Positions 1-12,583 of a DNA stretch of 64,000 bases are shown here, piece after piece (position 1 is the first letter of the stretch; the number at the start of each line of letters is the position of its first letter). The translations under genes were made by a program, and so were the position numbers. Below the pieces are notes generated by a model. The model was given only the letters and a program-made list of their open reading frames with translations, was not told the origin of the DNA and searched no databases. Source of the DNA: Euglena gracilis (lineage: Eukaryota; Euglenozoa; Euglenophyceae; Euglenales; Euglenaceae); the NCBI GenBank assembly GCA_900893395.1, contig CAAHFI010550732.1:1-64000 (forward strand), read 5' to 3'.

Positions 1-1263
1 GGTGTCAGAAAAATTACCACAGGGATAACTGGCTTGTGGCTGCCAAGCGTTCAAAGCGACGTCGCTTTTTGATCCTTCGATGTCGGCCTTCCTAGCTTCC
101 CACCCGCAGCCGAGTGAAGAGTTGGATTGTTCACCCACCAACAGGAACGTCGTGAGACAGGTTGGTTTTACCCTCCTGCCACAGACAGAGCAACCTGTGC
201 GTAGTTTACTGCAGCCCCCGGGGGCCAGGAGCTGTTGTTGTGGGCCACCAGAGTGAAGCCTCTCCCACACCACAGCCTCCGAACCCTTCCGGGGGTGAAG
301 TGTATCGTCTCCCAGTGCGATGGGCGTGACAATGGCATCACATGGTAGTACGAGAGGAACCCTTGTGGCACTCCCCTGGTTTCCACCGTGAGTCGAGCGA
401 CTGGTGTAGTGAAGCTACCAAGTGACGGATACTGACTGGACGCATCTTAAGCCTGAATCCGAGACCAGGCCTACAGCATGCCTGAACGGCCAACCCGTTG
501 TGTTTGTGGGCTGAACCAGCCAGGTGAATCAGTGTGTGCAATTCTCCAAGTGGAGCAACCCCTGCCGACGAGGCGTGTGCAACCCCAAGGCAAGTTCCTG
601 CAAGCTGCCCATCCCGACAGCCAACAACCGAAGGGACATCTGTGGAGCATCGAGGCAGAGCAGTACCCTTCTGGGTCTGCGCCAACACCAACTGGATCTG
701 AACTGGCAAAGCAAGTGGCCACAGCTGAGCATTGACTGTCTGGAGAGTGTGACCCATCGTCGTGTGAAGCCTGTGCGTCAAGTGTCTTCCGGAGTGATTG
801 GCACCGGATGTGGTGTGCAGGCCTGCGAGATGGCAACATTGAGTGGGCAGGCTGCAAGCCTCCTGCCGGTCGGACAAACAGAGACCAAACACGGTTGTTG
901 TGCTCCGGGTGAAGCATCCCAGCAGGCTTGCCCTCGGTGGGCTGCTGCCTGACCGAAGCCGAAAACAGAGAGTGACGGTTTTGTGCAAGGCGTGTGCAAC
1001 GAAGGCAGAGCATCATCGATCCCACCAGCTAGAGCCAACAGTCAACGGGGTGTGCCGACCCAACACCCCGCCCAGACCAGGCTGGATCTGCGGCGAGTGT
1101 AAGTGTTCAGAGGTTATACCAGCACCGATCAGGGAAGGACACAGCAAAGTGTGGCCATCATCCGACCAGTCGATTGTGTTGTCCGATCCGTTGAGCTCCA
1201 AGGCCGGGCTTCTGCAGGGAGTGGCTTCGGCTGCCCCTGCTGGGGCCGACCTGACAGAGTGGG
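1..1263 (+). rRNA. LSU rRNA region, 3' part (left-edge partial copy)
   Basis: The window opens inside domain V of the large-subunit rRNA, at the conserved run around the peptidyl-transferase centre (positions 2-40). The sarcin-ricin loop follows at 351-360, and the stretch at 410-460 matches the usual end of domain VI. The rest, to about 1263, contains spacers and the last small LSU piece(s). Compared with the next copy this stretch lacks 26 bases at five places, including 19 bases near 147 in a universally conserved helix. That is unlikely in a working ribosome and suggests a low-quality contig end. The 3' limit is placed from the recalled IGS length of 1743 bp, not from a visible signal. 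Confidence 0.88.
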
Positions 1264-3004
1264 TGGTGAGAGGGGCCCCTGCAGCTTGCTGATGGAAGGG
1301 GGCCTCTCGGTGGTCTGCAGCAACCACCAAAGGCCAAGGCCTGTGTCTCAGGCCAGCTGTGTGAAGGGAGGCACACAACAACAACCGAGGATTCCGATCC
1401 CCTTGGAAAGTTCAGTAGTGCCGACTTAGAGAAATTCCACTTCGGTGGATTTCCGGAGATCTGCCATTCAAGTCCTGCCGAAGTGAGGATGCAGTCGGTT
1501 TCTGGGGACCCGAAGTGCTGGTGCTGTCGGCTTCGCTGAATTGGACGTTCCCTGATACTGTAGTACTGTATCAGGGAAAAAATGTCCAAATTCAGAGTCG
1601 GCCCGACAGAAAAGTGTAGTGGCTGCAGGTCCGCGGACACTATATAATAGGGGAACCCCCCCCCGGAAACGCATGAGAGGCAAATCAGGAGGCTGACCAG
1701 GGGGCCACTGCCGAAAGGCTTCAGAGGCAGTGGAACGGCACTGAAAGGTGGTAACAAGATACGGCTTCCTGGCCGGCGTGGAATGGTGTGCTCCGAAAGC
1801 TGTGCTCCGACAGCTGTGCAGTGACGGTGTGCTCCGTGAGCAGTGTTCCCCAAGTGAGTGTCCTGCCTATCACCCCACAGGCTAGCAGCCCGGCCTGTGG
1901 GAGGGCAGGACAGGGGTGCAAGGGCTGCCGGCCTGGACCTGCCGTGGCCAAAGGTCGTGGGCCACTGTCTCCGGACAGTGGTTCCACCGTGGAGGTGCTT
2001 CAAGCACCAGCGGCTCGGTAATTCCATCAACCAGCAGGCACCGTCATTGCAGGCAACGGTGAACGATCGTGTCGTATGCTTTGTTGGACTGTGACTCGAC
2101 CGACGGGAGCAGGCAAAGTCGGGACCGGGGTAGCTGACCCCCGGGATACAAGTCAAAGCAGCAAACGACGGAAGGCCCACTCTACGAGGTGGGGACCTTA
2201 GCCGGACGGAGTGGTGGGGAGACTTCAACACAACCCCAATCCCTCCCTGGCAAGGCACCGATGGATCTGTGTTCGAGCTCTACCATTCGATTCCGTGACG
2301 TGTTGGCCTGACTCCACGAGCAAATGCAGCTAAGGGAACGTGAGAGCAACGGGGCAGAGCATGGACTGACCCCCCTCCGGGCAACGAGCAGCTGGGATCC
2401 GTTCAGGATCAGGCCAAACGTCACGTCGAGTCATGGGAGAGTGTACGGACTGCCATCGTGAGCCCGGTGTCGAGGCTGTCTTCTGCACAGCCTCCGCCGA
2501 CCAACCAACAGCTGGAATCCCCATTCGAAACGTTGTGCTTGCTGTCAACGAAAGCTGGCATCGACCCAAAGCAACAACAGAGACCGATCAGTCGGAGGAT
2601 TGTGTTCGGAGAGAGAGCAAGCCCCACGGGGCCGAAGCAGTCTGCTAGAGCCAACAGCCAAGGGAACCTGTGTGTGAGAAGCCTGGGCTTCACGTCGATG
2701 GTCGATGGTCTAGTGTCTCGGGGCCAGGGGAACCCCACGGTGTGTCGAAGCTTCACCCAATCGAGCCACCAACGATGTCGATGTGTTGACCGGGCTCCAC
2801 CGTCAGGGCCCCCTCTGTGAGAGCCTCGGATTGAGCAGTGCAAATCAGTGAACCGTTGTGGTGTGAGACGAAATCAGGCCTCCCCTCTCGTGTCAGCAAC
2901 GAGAGGGGACTGCAAGGCCAGGCTAACGTTGCCGTGTTGTGAATGTCGTCTGGTTTTTCGGCAGGAACCCCTGCAAGGGGGGGAATGCTGGGAACGGACC
3001 GACG
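1264..3004 (+). other. Intergenic spacer (IGS), copy 1
   Basis: Non-coding spacer between the LSU 3' end and 18S, 1741 bp here. It holds the ITS1-related block (1399-1669), the extended imperfect palindrome (1538-1593), the TATA-like site (1641-1650), a GTGCTCCG repeat cluster (1788-1836), a hairpin capped by TCCG (1962-1981) and a strong hairpin at 2881-2909. There are no tandem subrepeats and no long T-tract terminator. It should contain the Pol I start and the 5' external transcribed spacer. Confidence 0.85.
1641..1650 (+). promoter_or_regulatory. TATA-like candidate Pol I initiation site, copy 1
   Basis: TATATAATAG followed by a run of G (four in all here), about 1.36 kb before 18S. It resembles the plant Pol I initiator (TATATA, then A or G, then a G run). 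Function is inferred. Confidence 0.35.
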
Positions 3005-4531
3005 AATCTGGTTGATCCTGCCAGCAGTCATATGCTTTGTTCAAGGGCTAAGCCATGCACGTCTCAGCGCAAACGGAGTGACAGTGGATCTGTGAATGGC
3101 TCCTTACATCAGCAGTCATCTACGTGATAGAGTGTGCTCGGTCCACCTGCAAGGACCCCATTGGACATCCACCAAAACCTTGTGGCTAATACACGTTCGA
3201 CCCAGTCAGCCATGCAACACTCGGCAGGGATCCTGTCTCCGGACAGTCCCTTCACCGGTGGTGGCGGATGTATGCCCAGCTGATACGAAGACCAGCGGCC
3301 GCAAGGCCAGTGTGTTGGCATGGTTGACTCAGGCTGGCCCTCCGTGGCCGCAGTGCTGGTGGATTTCGTGCATGCCTCGTGCATGCCCCACTTGATCGCA
3401 AGAGCTTCTGACCTATCAGCTTGACTGTGGTGTATCGGACCACAGTGGCCTTGACGGGTAACGGAGAATCAGGGTTCGATTCCGGAGAGGGAGCCTGAGA
3501 GACGGCTACCACTACCAAGGTGGGCAGCAGGCACGCAAATTGCCCCATGCAAAGACAGTCTGTGAGGCAGCGACGAACAGTAGCAACCCCGTCGGCCTTA
3601 CGTGCCGATGGGGCTTGGAATGGACGCTATCCAAAGACAGCCGTGAGTATCAACCGGAGGGCAAGTCTGGTGCCAGCAGCTGCGGTAATTCCAGCTCCGA
3701 GGGCGTATACTAACATTGCTGCTGTTAAAACACTTGTAGTCTGCCTACGGGCTGCAGGTCTGCTGGGTGGCCGGTTTGTTGTTTCTCTGGCCAGGGAAGG
3801 ACCTCGGTTCGACCCTGTGTTGGGCTGCAACGGCTGGACTCAACCCCCAGTGGTACGTCCCTGCGCCCACCTCTCAGTCGATGGTGAGATCTGCTCCTGC
3901 CAAAAGTCTGCTTCACTGCAGGCCAAAGCGGTTTATGCCTCCCGCACTGGCAACGGACACCAACAGGGGACCCAGCCTCGAGCTGGGTAGTCTACCTCTG
4001 GTCCACCACCGGAGCCCACCGTCTTCGACACCCTGGAAAACTCAGTGTGCTCAAAGCATCCCCGCGACGGCTGAATGTCCATCCATGGAATGTCAAGGCA
4101 TCGACCAAGTGTGGCATTGGAGTTGTGCTGGCCTTGGGGCCCACTCTGGACAACCTGGTGGTGTGTTCCTGCAGGATCAACAGGATCGTTGCCCTGCCTG
4201 GCCTTCGGGTCTCGTCAGGCTTCGTCCCCTGTCCCTGCAGCTTGCACCCATCGATCGTAAGTGATGGGACTGTTCGGGGTGAAAGATACGGGAGCGCCAG
4301 AGGTGAAATTCTTAGATCGCTGCCAGATCCACTGCAGCGAAGGCGTTCTGCAAGTGCACGTCCGTCGATCAAGAATGAGAGTTCGGGGAGCAAAGATGAT
4401 CAGACACCGTCGTAGTCCGGCCACTGTAAACGATGCCGGCCAGGCCTTGGCAGAGCAAGAATCCTAGACTCTGTCAGGGCCACTCCTCCCACAACGAGAA
4501 ATCCACAGCCTGTGGGTTCAGGGGGAGTACT

Positions 4532-4565
<34 letters not shown>

Positions 4566-5305
4566 TGGCACCACAAGGCGTGGAGTATGCGGCTTAATTT
4601 GACTCAACGCGGGGAATGTTACCAGGTCAGGACGCAACTGGGATTGACAGATTGAGAGCTCTTTCTTGATCTTGTGGACGGTGGTGCATGGCCGCTCCTG
4701 ATTGGTGGAGTGATTTGTCTGGTTGATTCCGATAACGAGTGAGACATCTGCCTCCCACTAGCCTGAGGCTCGCATTTGGTAGGGTTCGGCTGCTCGGTGG
4801 CAGCCCCCTGGCAACAGGGGGAGATGTACCGGTGCATGCTCCCGAGAGCCTCCAGTTCAGCTTCTCTGAGGTGCTGTGTCCGCCACAAAGGGCATGCATG
4901 CTAGAGCCAACAGCAGGTCTGTGATGCTCCCAGATGTCCTGGGCCGCACGCGCACTACATTGTCACAGTGAAGGTGTCGACATGCCCACGGTGGGCCCTG
5001 GCCTGAAGAGGCTGGGAAATCCTGCAAGCCTGTGACGTACTGGGGATAGATGGTTGCAACTGTCTGCCTTGAACGTGGAATGCCTAGTATGCCTGGGTCA
5101 TCAGCCCAGACCGATTGTGTCCCTGCCATTTGTACACACCGCCCGTCGTTGCTACCGATGGTGGCTGGATAGAGTCATCAGGAGGTTGTGGAGGCGGCCT
5201 CTCGGGGCAGTAGAGCATCCCAGCCGAAATTGGACGATGTCCAGCCACTAGAGGAAGCAAAAGTCGTAACAAGGTTGCTGTAGGTGAACCTGCAGCAGGA
5301 TCATT
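3005..5305 (+). rRNA. 18S (SSU) rRNA, copy 1
   Basis: Small-subunit rRNA of the cytosolic ribosome. The 5' end is AATCTGGTTGATCCTGCCAG, the 530-loop block is at 3670-3698, and the gene ends in GGATCATT at 5305. It is 2301 bp, three bases shorter than the central copies because TCC is missing near 4987. The extra length over a usual 1.8 kb gene lies in variable regions, as known for euglenids. Confidence 0.96.
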
Positions 5306-6494
5306 GCAGTCGAGAGATCTCTCGTTGTCGATGTCGTTGCTGGGACCCGGTGGGTCCCGGCCAAGGAGTGAAGCAGTGCTGTGTCGTGACGGTGCCTGCA
5401 GGGTCCCAGCTCTCTGCTTGGGACCTGGGGTGGTCGAGCCACACCCCACGGAGAAGCCTCTCTCACGGTCCCGTTGCAGTGCCCGTCCAGTCACTCGACG
5501 TTGTTTGGTTGCCACAGAAACCCAGTGCTCAGTCGACCGTCGTGTTGTGGGGTCAGCCTACTCTCGATACAGAACCCCCACACCGACGACAAGCCTCCGT
5601 TGCAGTGTTCTGATCCCCCGACGTTGTCCCCAGACCAAGCCACAAAGAGACCTCCTGAATGGAACCACACCGAGGGCTCTCCTCGACCTCGGAACGGTGT
5701 TGTTGTGCTGGTCTTGGCTGGGGTCAACCATCCCGGAGCAGTGTGGGAACGGAGGATTTGGGATGCTGACCGTGTTCCCCTGAGAAAGTGCAGTCGTTTT
5801 CGACTTATGCATTTTCGGAATCCCCGGTGGAGTGTCGGGATTTCGGATTTGCAGTGCTGCCGAAGTGCTGACGAAGTCCGGGTGGCTGGGACCCGAAGTG
5901 CCGATACTATCGGCTTCGCTGAACGGCATTTCCCTGATAGCTGATACTGATACAGTAGTACTGTATCAGGGAATCCGATCCGGAATTTGTCAGAGTCGGA
6001 GTACTACACTTTTCTCAGGCGGGCCGGTTTCTGCGCGGAGACTAATACATAGGGAACCCCCCCCTCCGGAGTCACCTCCGGAGGTCCGAGAAATCGGAAG
6101 GGGGCACAACCCTGGGCAGACGGGTCGGTCTGCCACCGGAGTCCTTGGCCAACGACCAGGCAGGGGTCAGCCAAGGGGCCGGATTTCGTGGCCAAGGATC
6201 GGTGGGGATGGACTCCCACCGACGGCCCAGCTGTTGAATTGGCATTCGAGTGGTGGCAAAGCTGTGCAAACAGAGACCAAACCGTTGAATCGTGGCCAAG
6301 GATGGTGGAGGTGGACTCTTCACCGGAGGCCCAGCTGTTGATGGCAGTCCATCGGTGGAAAGGCTTGAAACAGAGACCAAAACCGTTGAACGTTGCTGTC
6401 GAACCCAGCCAAGGGGTCAAACCCGAGGCTGGGTGAGAGAGGGTCTGACCAACCCTCCGATGAAGTCACGGTCGAAGGAGTCGTCTGGCAAAGA
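5306..6494 (+). other. ITS1, copy 1
   Basis: Internal transcribed spacer between 18S and 5.8S, 1189 bp here because of a 5-base insertion near 5941 next to the ITS1 palindrome. It includes the IGS-related block (about 5777-6071) and the tandem duplication (6187-6290 and 6291-6390). Confidence 0.88.
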
Positions 6495-6660
6495 GCTTAC
6501 CTGTTGTGGTGGATGTCTTGGCCCAGGTTCTGAGGAAGGACACAGCAGCCTTGCGATACGTTCGGTGATACGCAGAGTCTTGTGATCTGGACAAAGGAAC
6601 AGCTTCGAACGCAACTGGCCAGCAAGGGGTTCCCCCCGAGCTGCCTGTGCGCCAGTGTTG
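6495..6660 (+). rRNA. 5.8S rRNA (LSU1), copy 1
   Basis: Recognised by the GGTGGAT segment near the 5' end, GAACGCAACTGGC in the middle and the GC-rich 3' hairpin. GTGCGCCAG at 6647-6655 is perfectly complementary to CTGGCGCAC at 7003-7011 in the LSU2 5' end, the usual 5.8S-LSU pairing. Ends are estimated to within about 5 bases. Confidence 0.85.
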
Positions 6661-6996
6661 GATGGACGGGAGCAGGTGGATCCATTGCTGGCAATGATCC
6701 CCTCTCCCCAAGTGGTGCTCCGATGATCGGTGGTGGTGTTGCCTGGCCCTGCCAGGTCGATGCCATTGCCGGTGTGTTGATTGTTGGCTGTCCGAGTGGA
6801 TCGATCGACCGATGCAACGGAGGTGTGGCACGGTCGAGGTGCAGGGGCCTCCGGCTCCTGCCCCAGTAACCGATGGCTGAAACTTGTGGCTCTCCCAAGC
6901 AACGATGCATCTGCCTCGAACCACTGTCGGTCCCTCGGCCCAGAGATGGGCAGTCAACAGGCAAGGTCCCAGTGACCCTCTGCCTACAACTGGTCG
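6661..6996 (+). other. ITS2, copy 1
   Basis: Spacer of about 336 bp between 5.8S and the first long LSU piece. Both limits are set by the complementary 5.8S 3' end and LSU2 5' end. No gene is seen in it. Confidence 0.8.
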
Positions 6997-9900
6997 TGTG
7001 ACCTGGCGCACATGGAATGACCCACCGAACTTAAGCATATCACTCAGTGGAGGAACAGCAAGCAACCTCGATTGCTGCAGTAATGGCGAATGAACGAGCA
7101 GGACCCACGGCTCTTCCTGAAAATGGGCTTCCTGACTCGAGGACCCCGACTTTAGGTCACCTGTGTGGTGCCTGGGTTGTGGTGCATCTCGATCGGCTTT
7201 CGTTGGAATCCAGCAAACCCTGTGGGCTATGGAGCAGTTGGCTGTGTCTCGGTGCTTCCCAGTACCAAGAAGAGTCCTGGAATGGACCCACGAAACAGGG
7301 AGACTGTCCCGTATGGCTGAACCGTGTGCTGGGATCACTGGGATGTGGCTGGCTGTATCCCCGAGTAGAGTGGCTTGGGACTGCAGTTTGAAGAGTGACG
7401 TGTATCCGTCACAAGGTGGCATACAGACCTGGGACCGATAGTGCACAAGTAGAGTGATCGAAGGATGCAAAGAACTCCGCGAAGAGGGTTAAAAGTCCCT
7501 GAAGCCGCAACAGGATCGGTGGTGTGCAGTGCTGTATCGTTCTAGATCTGACCAAGCGTCTCTGGGTCAGCCCAGGGCTGGCCACCGAGCCCCTGTCTCC
7601 GGACAGGGATGACTATCGTGGCAGCCCCGTGGTGGCAGCTCCGCCTGCCAGGACCTGGAGTTTGCGAGTGAGACATTCAACCAAGTGTGGGAATCGTGAC
7701 GGACCGACCCCGGTCAACGGTGGTCTTGTTGTGTGCGGCTGTGTGCCAGAGGCCTCCCACACCACTGCCCTGTTGCATCGGGTGTTCGATGCCGGTCGAT
7801 GGTTGTTGCTGCTTGTCCTCGATCCCGGTGTGTCTTCGGACATGTCGGTCGCTGGTGGTTGGGCTGGATTCGGGGTGTGCTTGGCTGCACCGGGGGCTGC
7901 ACCGTTCTGACGGTGGTCCCCTTGCTGGCTGCACCGTCCCCAGCCTGACCCCAGTGAGAAATTGGCAGCAGAGCTTGGCACCCCTCCTTGCAGTGCTGCT
8001 CTCTGCCCGTCTCGAAACACGGACCAAGGAGTCTAAGGAGCTTGCCAGTCGGATGGCTGATCCAAAACCTCTTCTGAGGCGTGGTGAAGGCAACTATCCT
8101 TCCAGATGGGGCTAGTCTCTGCATGGAACGACCGGACCCGAAGTCCAGTGGACAGGGTTTCGAGTGCTTGCAAGGTCCTTGGGACCCGAAAGGTGGTGAA
8201 CTATACCGTTCTACGGTGAAGCCATGGGAAACTGTGGTGGAAGCCGGTCGCTGTTCTGACGTGCAAATTGTGTAGCCTGAGTGCGGCATAGGGGTGAAAG
8301 GCCAATCGAGCCACCTAGTAGCTGGTTCCCTTCGAAGTTTCCCTCAGGATAGCTGGGATCCAATGATGCAAAGCTTGTATGTGACTGGTTGCATCCGGTA
8401 AAGCAACGCATGAGAGGCCAACCCTGGGGAGCCCAGCTCCTCAACCTATCCTCGAACTGTGAATGGGTGCGGACAACCCAGGCATGCTTCTTTGCCACGA
8501 CAGGAGGCTGTGTAACAGCAGTTCTCCCCGTCTTCTGAGCATGTTCGTCCCGTAGTTGCAACTGGCTGTACGTTGCTGGTGACGTGTCGTGGGGTCAGGC
8601 CAAGGGAGTCGGTGGCACCCCAAGCCAGACCCGGATCCTCTGGGGTGAAGCAGAGAGAACCCAGCTCCAGAGGGGAAGGCAATGGCAGAACGGTGGCCTC
8701 GAGGCTGTCCCCCGACTGTTACCCGGACCCTTCGTGGTTCGATCCCAGTGAACGAGTCGTTGCAAGACTGTCGTTGAACAATGGATCCTACGTGGACCAT
8801 GACTGGTAAGCAGTGCTGGTGATGCGGGGTGCTCCGAGAGCAGACTTACAGATCCCGAGTGCTGGCTCATACTCAGATCCCACAAAGGATGTTGCTTACT
8901 ACGGATAGCAGGTCGGTGGCCATGAAGGTTGGAACCCGCTGAGGAATGTGTAACAACTCACCTGCCGAAGTGCGCAGCTCCGAAAATGGATGGTGCCCAA
9001 GTCAGTGTGTCTCCCTTACAGTCTGCCATCGATGTGGCAGCCAAGGCAGAGCATCGTTGTGTAGAAAGGGCATGGACAACAGCTGATCGTGTTGGGATTG
9101 ATCCCGGCTTGAGGCGTTGCCCAGAGCAGATCTTGGTTGTAGTAGCGAGTACTCCACCTGGAGAGGAGTGGCAACACAACCCCGCTGTGTGCGGTTGAGG
9201 ACTGGAGTGGAGCAGGTTTCCACACCAAACAGCCGTTGAATGTGGGTCAACCGACCGTGAGCCAAGTGGTAAGTTCACCGAACAACCAAAGCTGCCTCGA
9301 TCTGCCTGACCTCAACCCCTGTGGTGGGGCCTCGACGTGGTGTGCATGCCACTGGAGAGAGCAACAACCAAGCTGCCCCCGTCGTTGGATTCCCTTGCAG
9401 GGGAGCTGAGAGAGGAGCAGAGCATCGGGCAGGAATGGCAAACAGGCAAGTGCGAGCAAGATTCTACTGTCATGGGCTAGAGGTCCCTTCGGGTCGGTGG
9501 CGACACCCCCAAGGCAGCCCCTCCAGGCATCGAACCAGTGAATCCCCTGTGGAGTTCTCGTTTCCTCCTGATGCAGACTCACGCGGGCTATCGATCGGCA
9601 TGACAGATGGTGGTGTATGCCCTTCGCTCAGCAAGGCGGTGTGGTCTCCACACCGATGGCAGTCCTGATTACAACATCCGACACAAAGTCGAACGTGTCA
9701 AAGTGTGTGCAAAGTGGCAGTCACTGGTTCCAATGAACAGCCTGAAGGATTCTCGTGCCTCAGGACCCTTGTGTCCGTACTGCATCACCGCAGCCGGTCT
9801 CCTCGACTAGACGTCGCTTGTCCACGGACGAAATGCAGCTAAGGGAAGTCGGCAAACTGGCCGTGCACCTTTGGAAGATACGGTGGCTCCAGAGGCCAAG

Positions 9901-10206
9901 TCAGCAGGCCCTGTCGTGGGGGTTGTGGGAGTTACGGTCGATCACCCTGTGGGATGGCCTCTCGGGGCCGTTCTGCGGGGCTGTCTTCGCCGTGGCCTCT
10001 GCTTCATCCCGGACAGGGGCAACCCTTCGGGTCCTCGTGGCCTGTAGGGCCGACCTGTTGACTAACCAGTGGCTCGTGTGGAACTGTTGCTGTGCAGGGG
10101 AATCTGACTGTTTAATTGAAACCCAGCTTTGTGAAGGGACCAGCTGGCTGGTTCCGTGAGGTGACTTCTGCCCAGTGCTCTGATTGTCAATGCGAAGAGA
10201 TTCAGC

Positions 10207-10267
<61 letters not shown>

Positions 10268-11072
10268 ACCAATTATTGACGCGCATGAATGGATCAACGA
10301 GATTCCTGCTGTCCCTAGTCGCTGTCTGGTGAACCAACAACCAAGGGAACGGGCTTGGATGTGTCAGCGGGGAAAGAAGACCCTGTTGAGTTTGACTCTA
10401 GTTTGATACTGTGCAACAACATGTGGGGCGTAGCATAGGTGGGAGGTGAGTGCCACCAACGAAGGCCACCGACTGCCTAAGGCAACAACCCCGAGTGGAG
10501 AAGAGGGCTTGCCCTACGGTCAGTTGTGTGTGCTGGAGACGGCAATGGTGAGGCCTCTCTCTTCGGAGTGCTGGCTGACCCACGCCAAGAGATAATCTGG
10601 TGCGAGCCTGCAGTGAAATACCACTACCTTCACCGTTGTTTTACTCATCGAGTTGCAAGAGAGCGGTGGCCATTTGGACATCGACCCTGCCCTTGTGGTG
10701 GGATCGTGGCTTTCCCCGATTCATGCACCAAGTCTGCAGCAGTCTCTGTTGTGGACGACTCTGGACGTGTCACAGTCCGATCAGCAGTCTCGAAACATCG
10801 ATCAGTTGGGGAGTTTGGCTGGGGCGGCACGCCTTTTACAACACAACGAAGGCGTCCTGAAGCATTGCTCAGGCAGAACAGAAATCTCCCAGGGAGGAGA
10901 AGGCCAAAGGTGCTGCTGATGCTGCGACTCTCAGTACGAGTCCGAAACGTGCAATCGTGGCCTAACGATCCTTTGGTCAAGTGTGCGAATTCTGGATATC
11001 GAAGCCAGAGGTGTCAGAAAAATTACCACAGGGATAACTGGCTTGTGGCTGCCAAGCGTTCAAAGCGACGTC

Positions 11073-11104
<32 letters not shown>

Positions 11105-11153
11105 GCTTCCCACCCGCAGCCGAGTGGAAGAGTTGGATTGTTCACCCACCAAC

Positions 11154-11197
<44 letters not shown>

Positions 11198-12298
11198 TTA
11201 CCCTCCTGCCACAGACAGAGCAACCTGTGCGTAGTTTACTGCAGCCCCCGGGGGCCAGGAGCTGTTGTTGTGGGCCACCAGAGTGAAGCCTCTCCCACAC
11301 CACAGCCTCCGAACCCCTTCCGGAGGGTGAAGTGTATCGTCTCCCAGTGCGATGGGCGTGACAATGGCATCACATGGTAGTACGAGAGGAACCCTTGTGG
11401 CACTCCCCTGGTTTCCACCGTGAGTCGAGCGACTGGTGTAGTGAAGCTACCAAGTGACGGATACTGACTGGACGCATCTTAAGCCTGAATCCGAGACCAG
11501 GCCTACAGCATGCCTGAACGGCCAACCCGTTGTGTTTGTGGGCTGAACCAGCCAGGTGAATCAGTGTGTGCAATTCTCCAAGTGGAGCAACCCCTGCCGA
11601 CGAGGCGTGTGCAACCCCAAGGCAAGTTCCTGCAAGCTGCCCATCCCGACAGCCAACAACCGAAGGGACATCTGTGGAGCATCGAGGCAGAGCAGTACCC
11701 TTCTGGGTCTGCGCCAACACCAACTGGATCTGAACTGGCAAAGCAAGTGGCCACAGCTGAGCATTGACTGTCTGGAGAGTGTGACCCATCGTCGTGTGAA
11801 GCCTGTGCGTCAAGTGTCTTCCGGAGTGATTGCCGGCACCGGATGTGGTGTGCAGGCCTGCGAGATGGCAACATTGAGTGGGCAGGCTGCAAGCCTCCTG
11901 CCGGTCGGACAAACAGAGACCAAACACGGTTGTTGTGCTCCGGGTGAAGCATCCCAGCAGGCTTGCCCTCGGTGGGCTGCTGCCTGACCGAAGCCGAAAA
12001 CAGAGAGTGACGGTTTTGTGCAAGGCGTGTGCAACGAAGGCAGAGCATCATCGATCCCACCAGCTAGAGCCAACAGTCAACGGGGTGTGCCGACCCAACA
12101 CCCCGCCCAGACCAGGCTGGATCTGCGGCGAGTGTAAGTGTTCAGAGGTTATACCAGCACCGATCAGGGAAGGACACAGCAAAGTGTGGCCATCATCCGA
12201 CCAGTCGATTGTGTTGTCCGATCCGTTGAGCTCCAAGGCCGGGCTTCTGCAGGGAGTGGCTTCGGCTGCCCCTGCTGGGGCCGACCTGACAGAGTGGG
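6997..12298 (+). rRNA. Fragmented LSU rRNA region (LSU2-LSU14), copy 1
   Basis: Contains the conserved large-subunit core in normal order, interrupted by spacers at variable regions. The D2-equivalent segment near 7730-7750 is about 16 bases shorter than in the other copies, which carry extra sequence there. Everything from about 8000 on looks like the central copies. Length is 5302 bp, spacers included. See the dissected copy at 18032-23350. Confidence 0.88.
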
Positions 12299-12583
12299 TG
12301 GTGAGAGGGGCCCCTGCAGCTTGCTGATGGAAGGGGGCCTCTCGGTGGTCTGCAGCAACCACCAAAGGCCAAGGCCTGTGTCTCAGGCCAGCTGTGTGAA
12401 GGGAGGCACACAACAACAACCGAGGATTCCGATCCCCTTGGAAAGTTCAGTAGTGCCGACTTAGAGAAATTCCACTTCGGTGGATTTCCGGAGATCTGCC
12501 ATTCAAGTCCTGCCGAAGTGAGGATGCAGTCGGGTTTCTGGGGACCCGAAGTGCTGGTGCTGTCGGCTTCGCTGAATTGGACG

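Noticed and set aside
1158-2258. A 366-residue open frame on the minus strand across the IGS
   Set aside because: In other copies the frame is shorter or split by one-base homopolymer differences, which shows no coding constraint. It overlaps the palindrome and the ITS1-related block.
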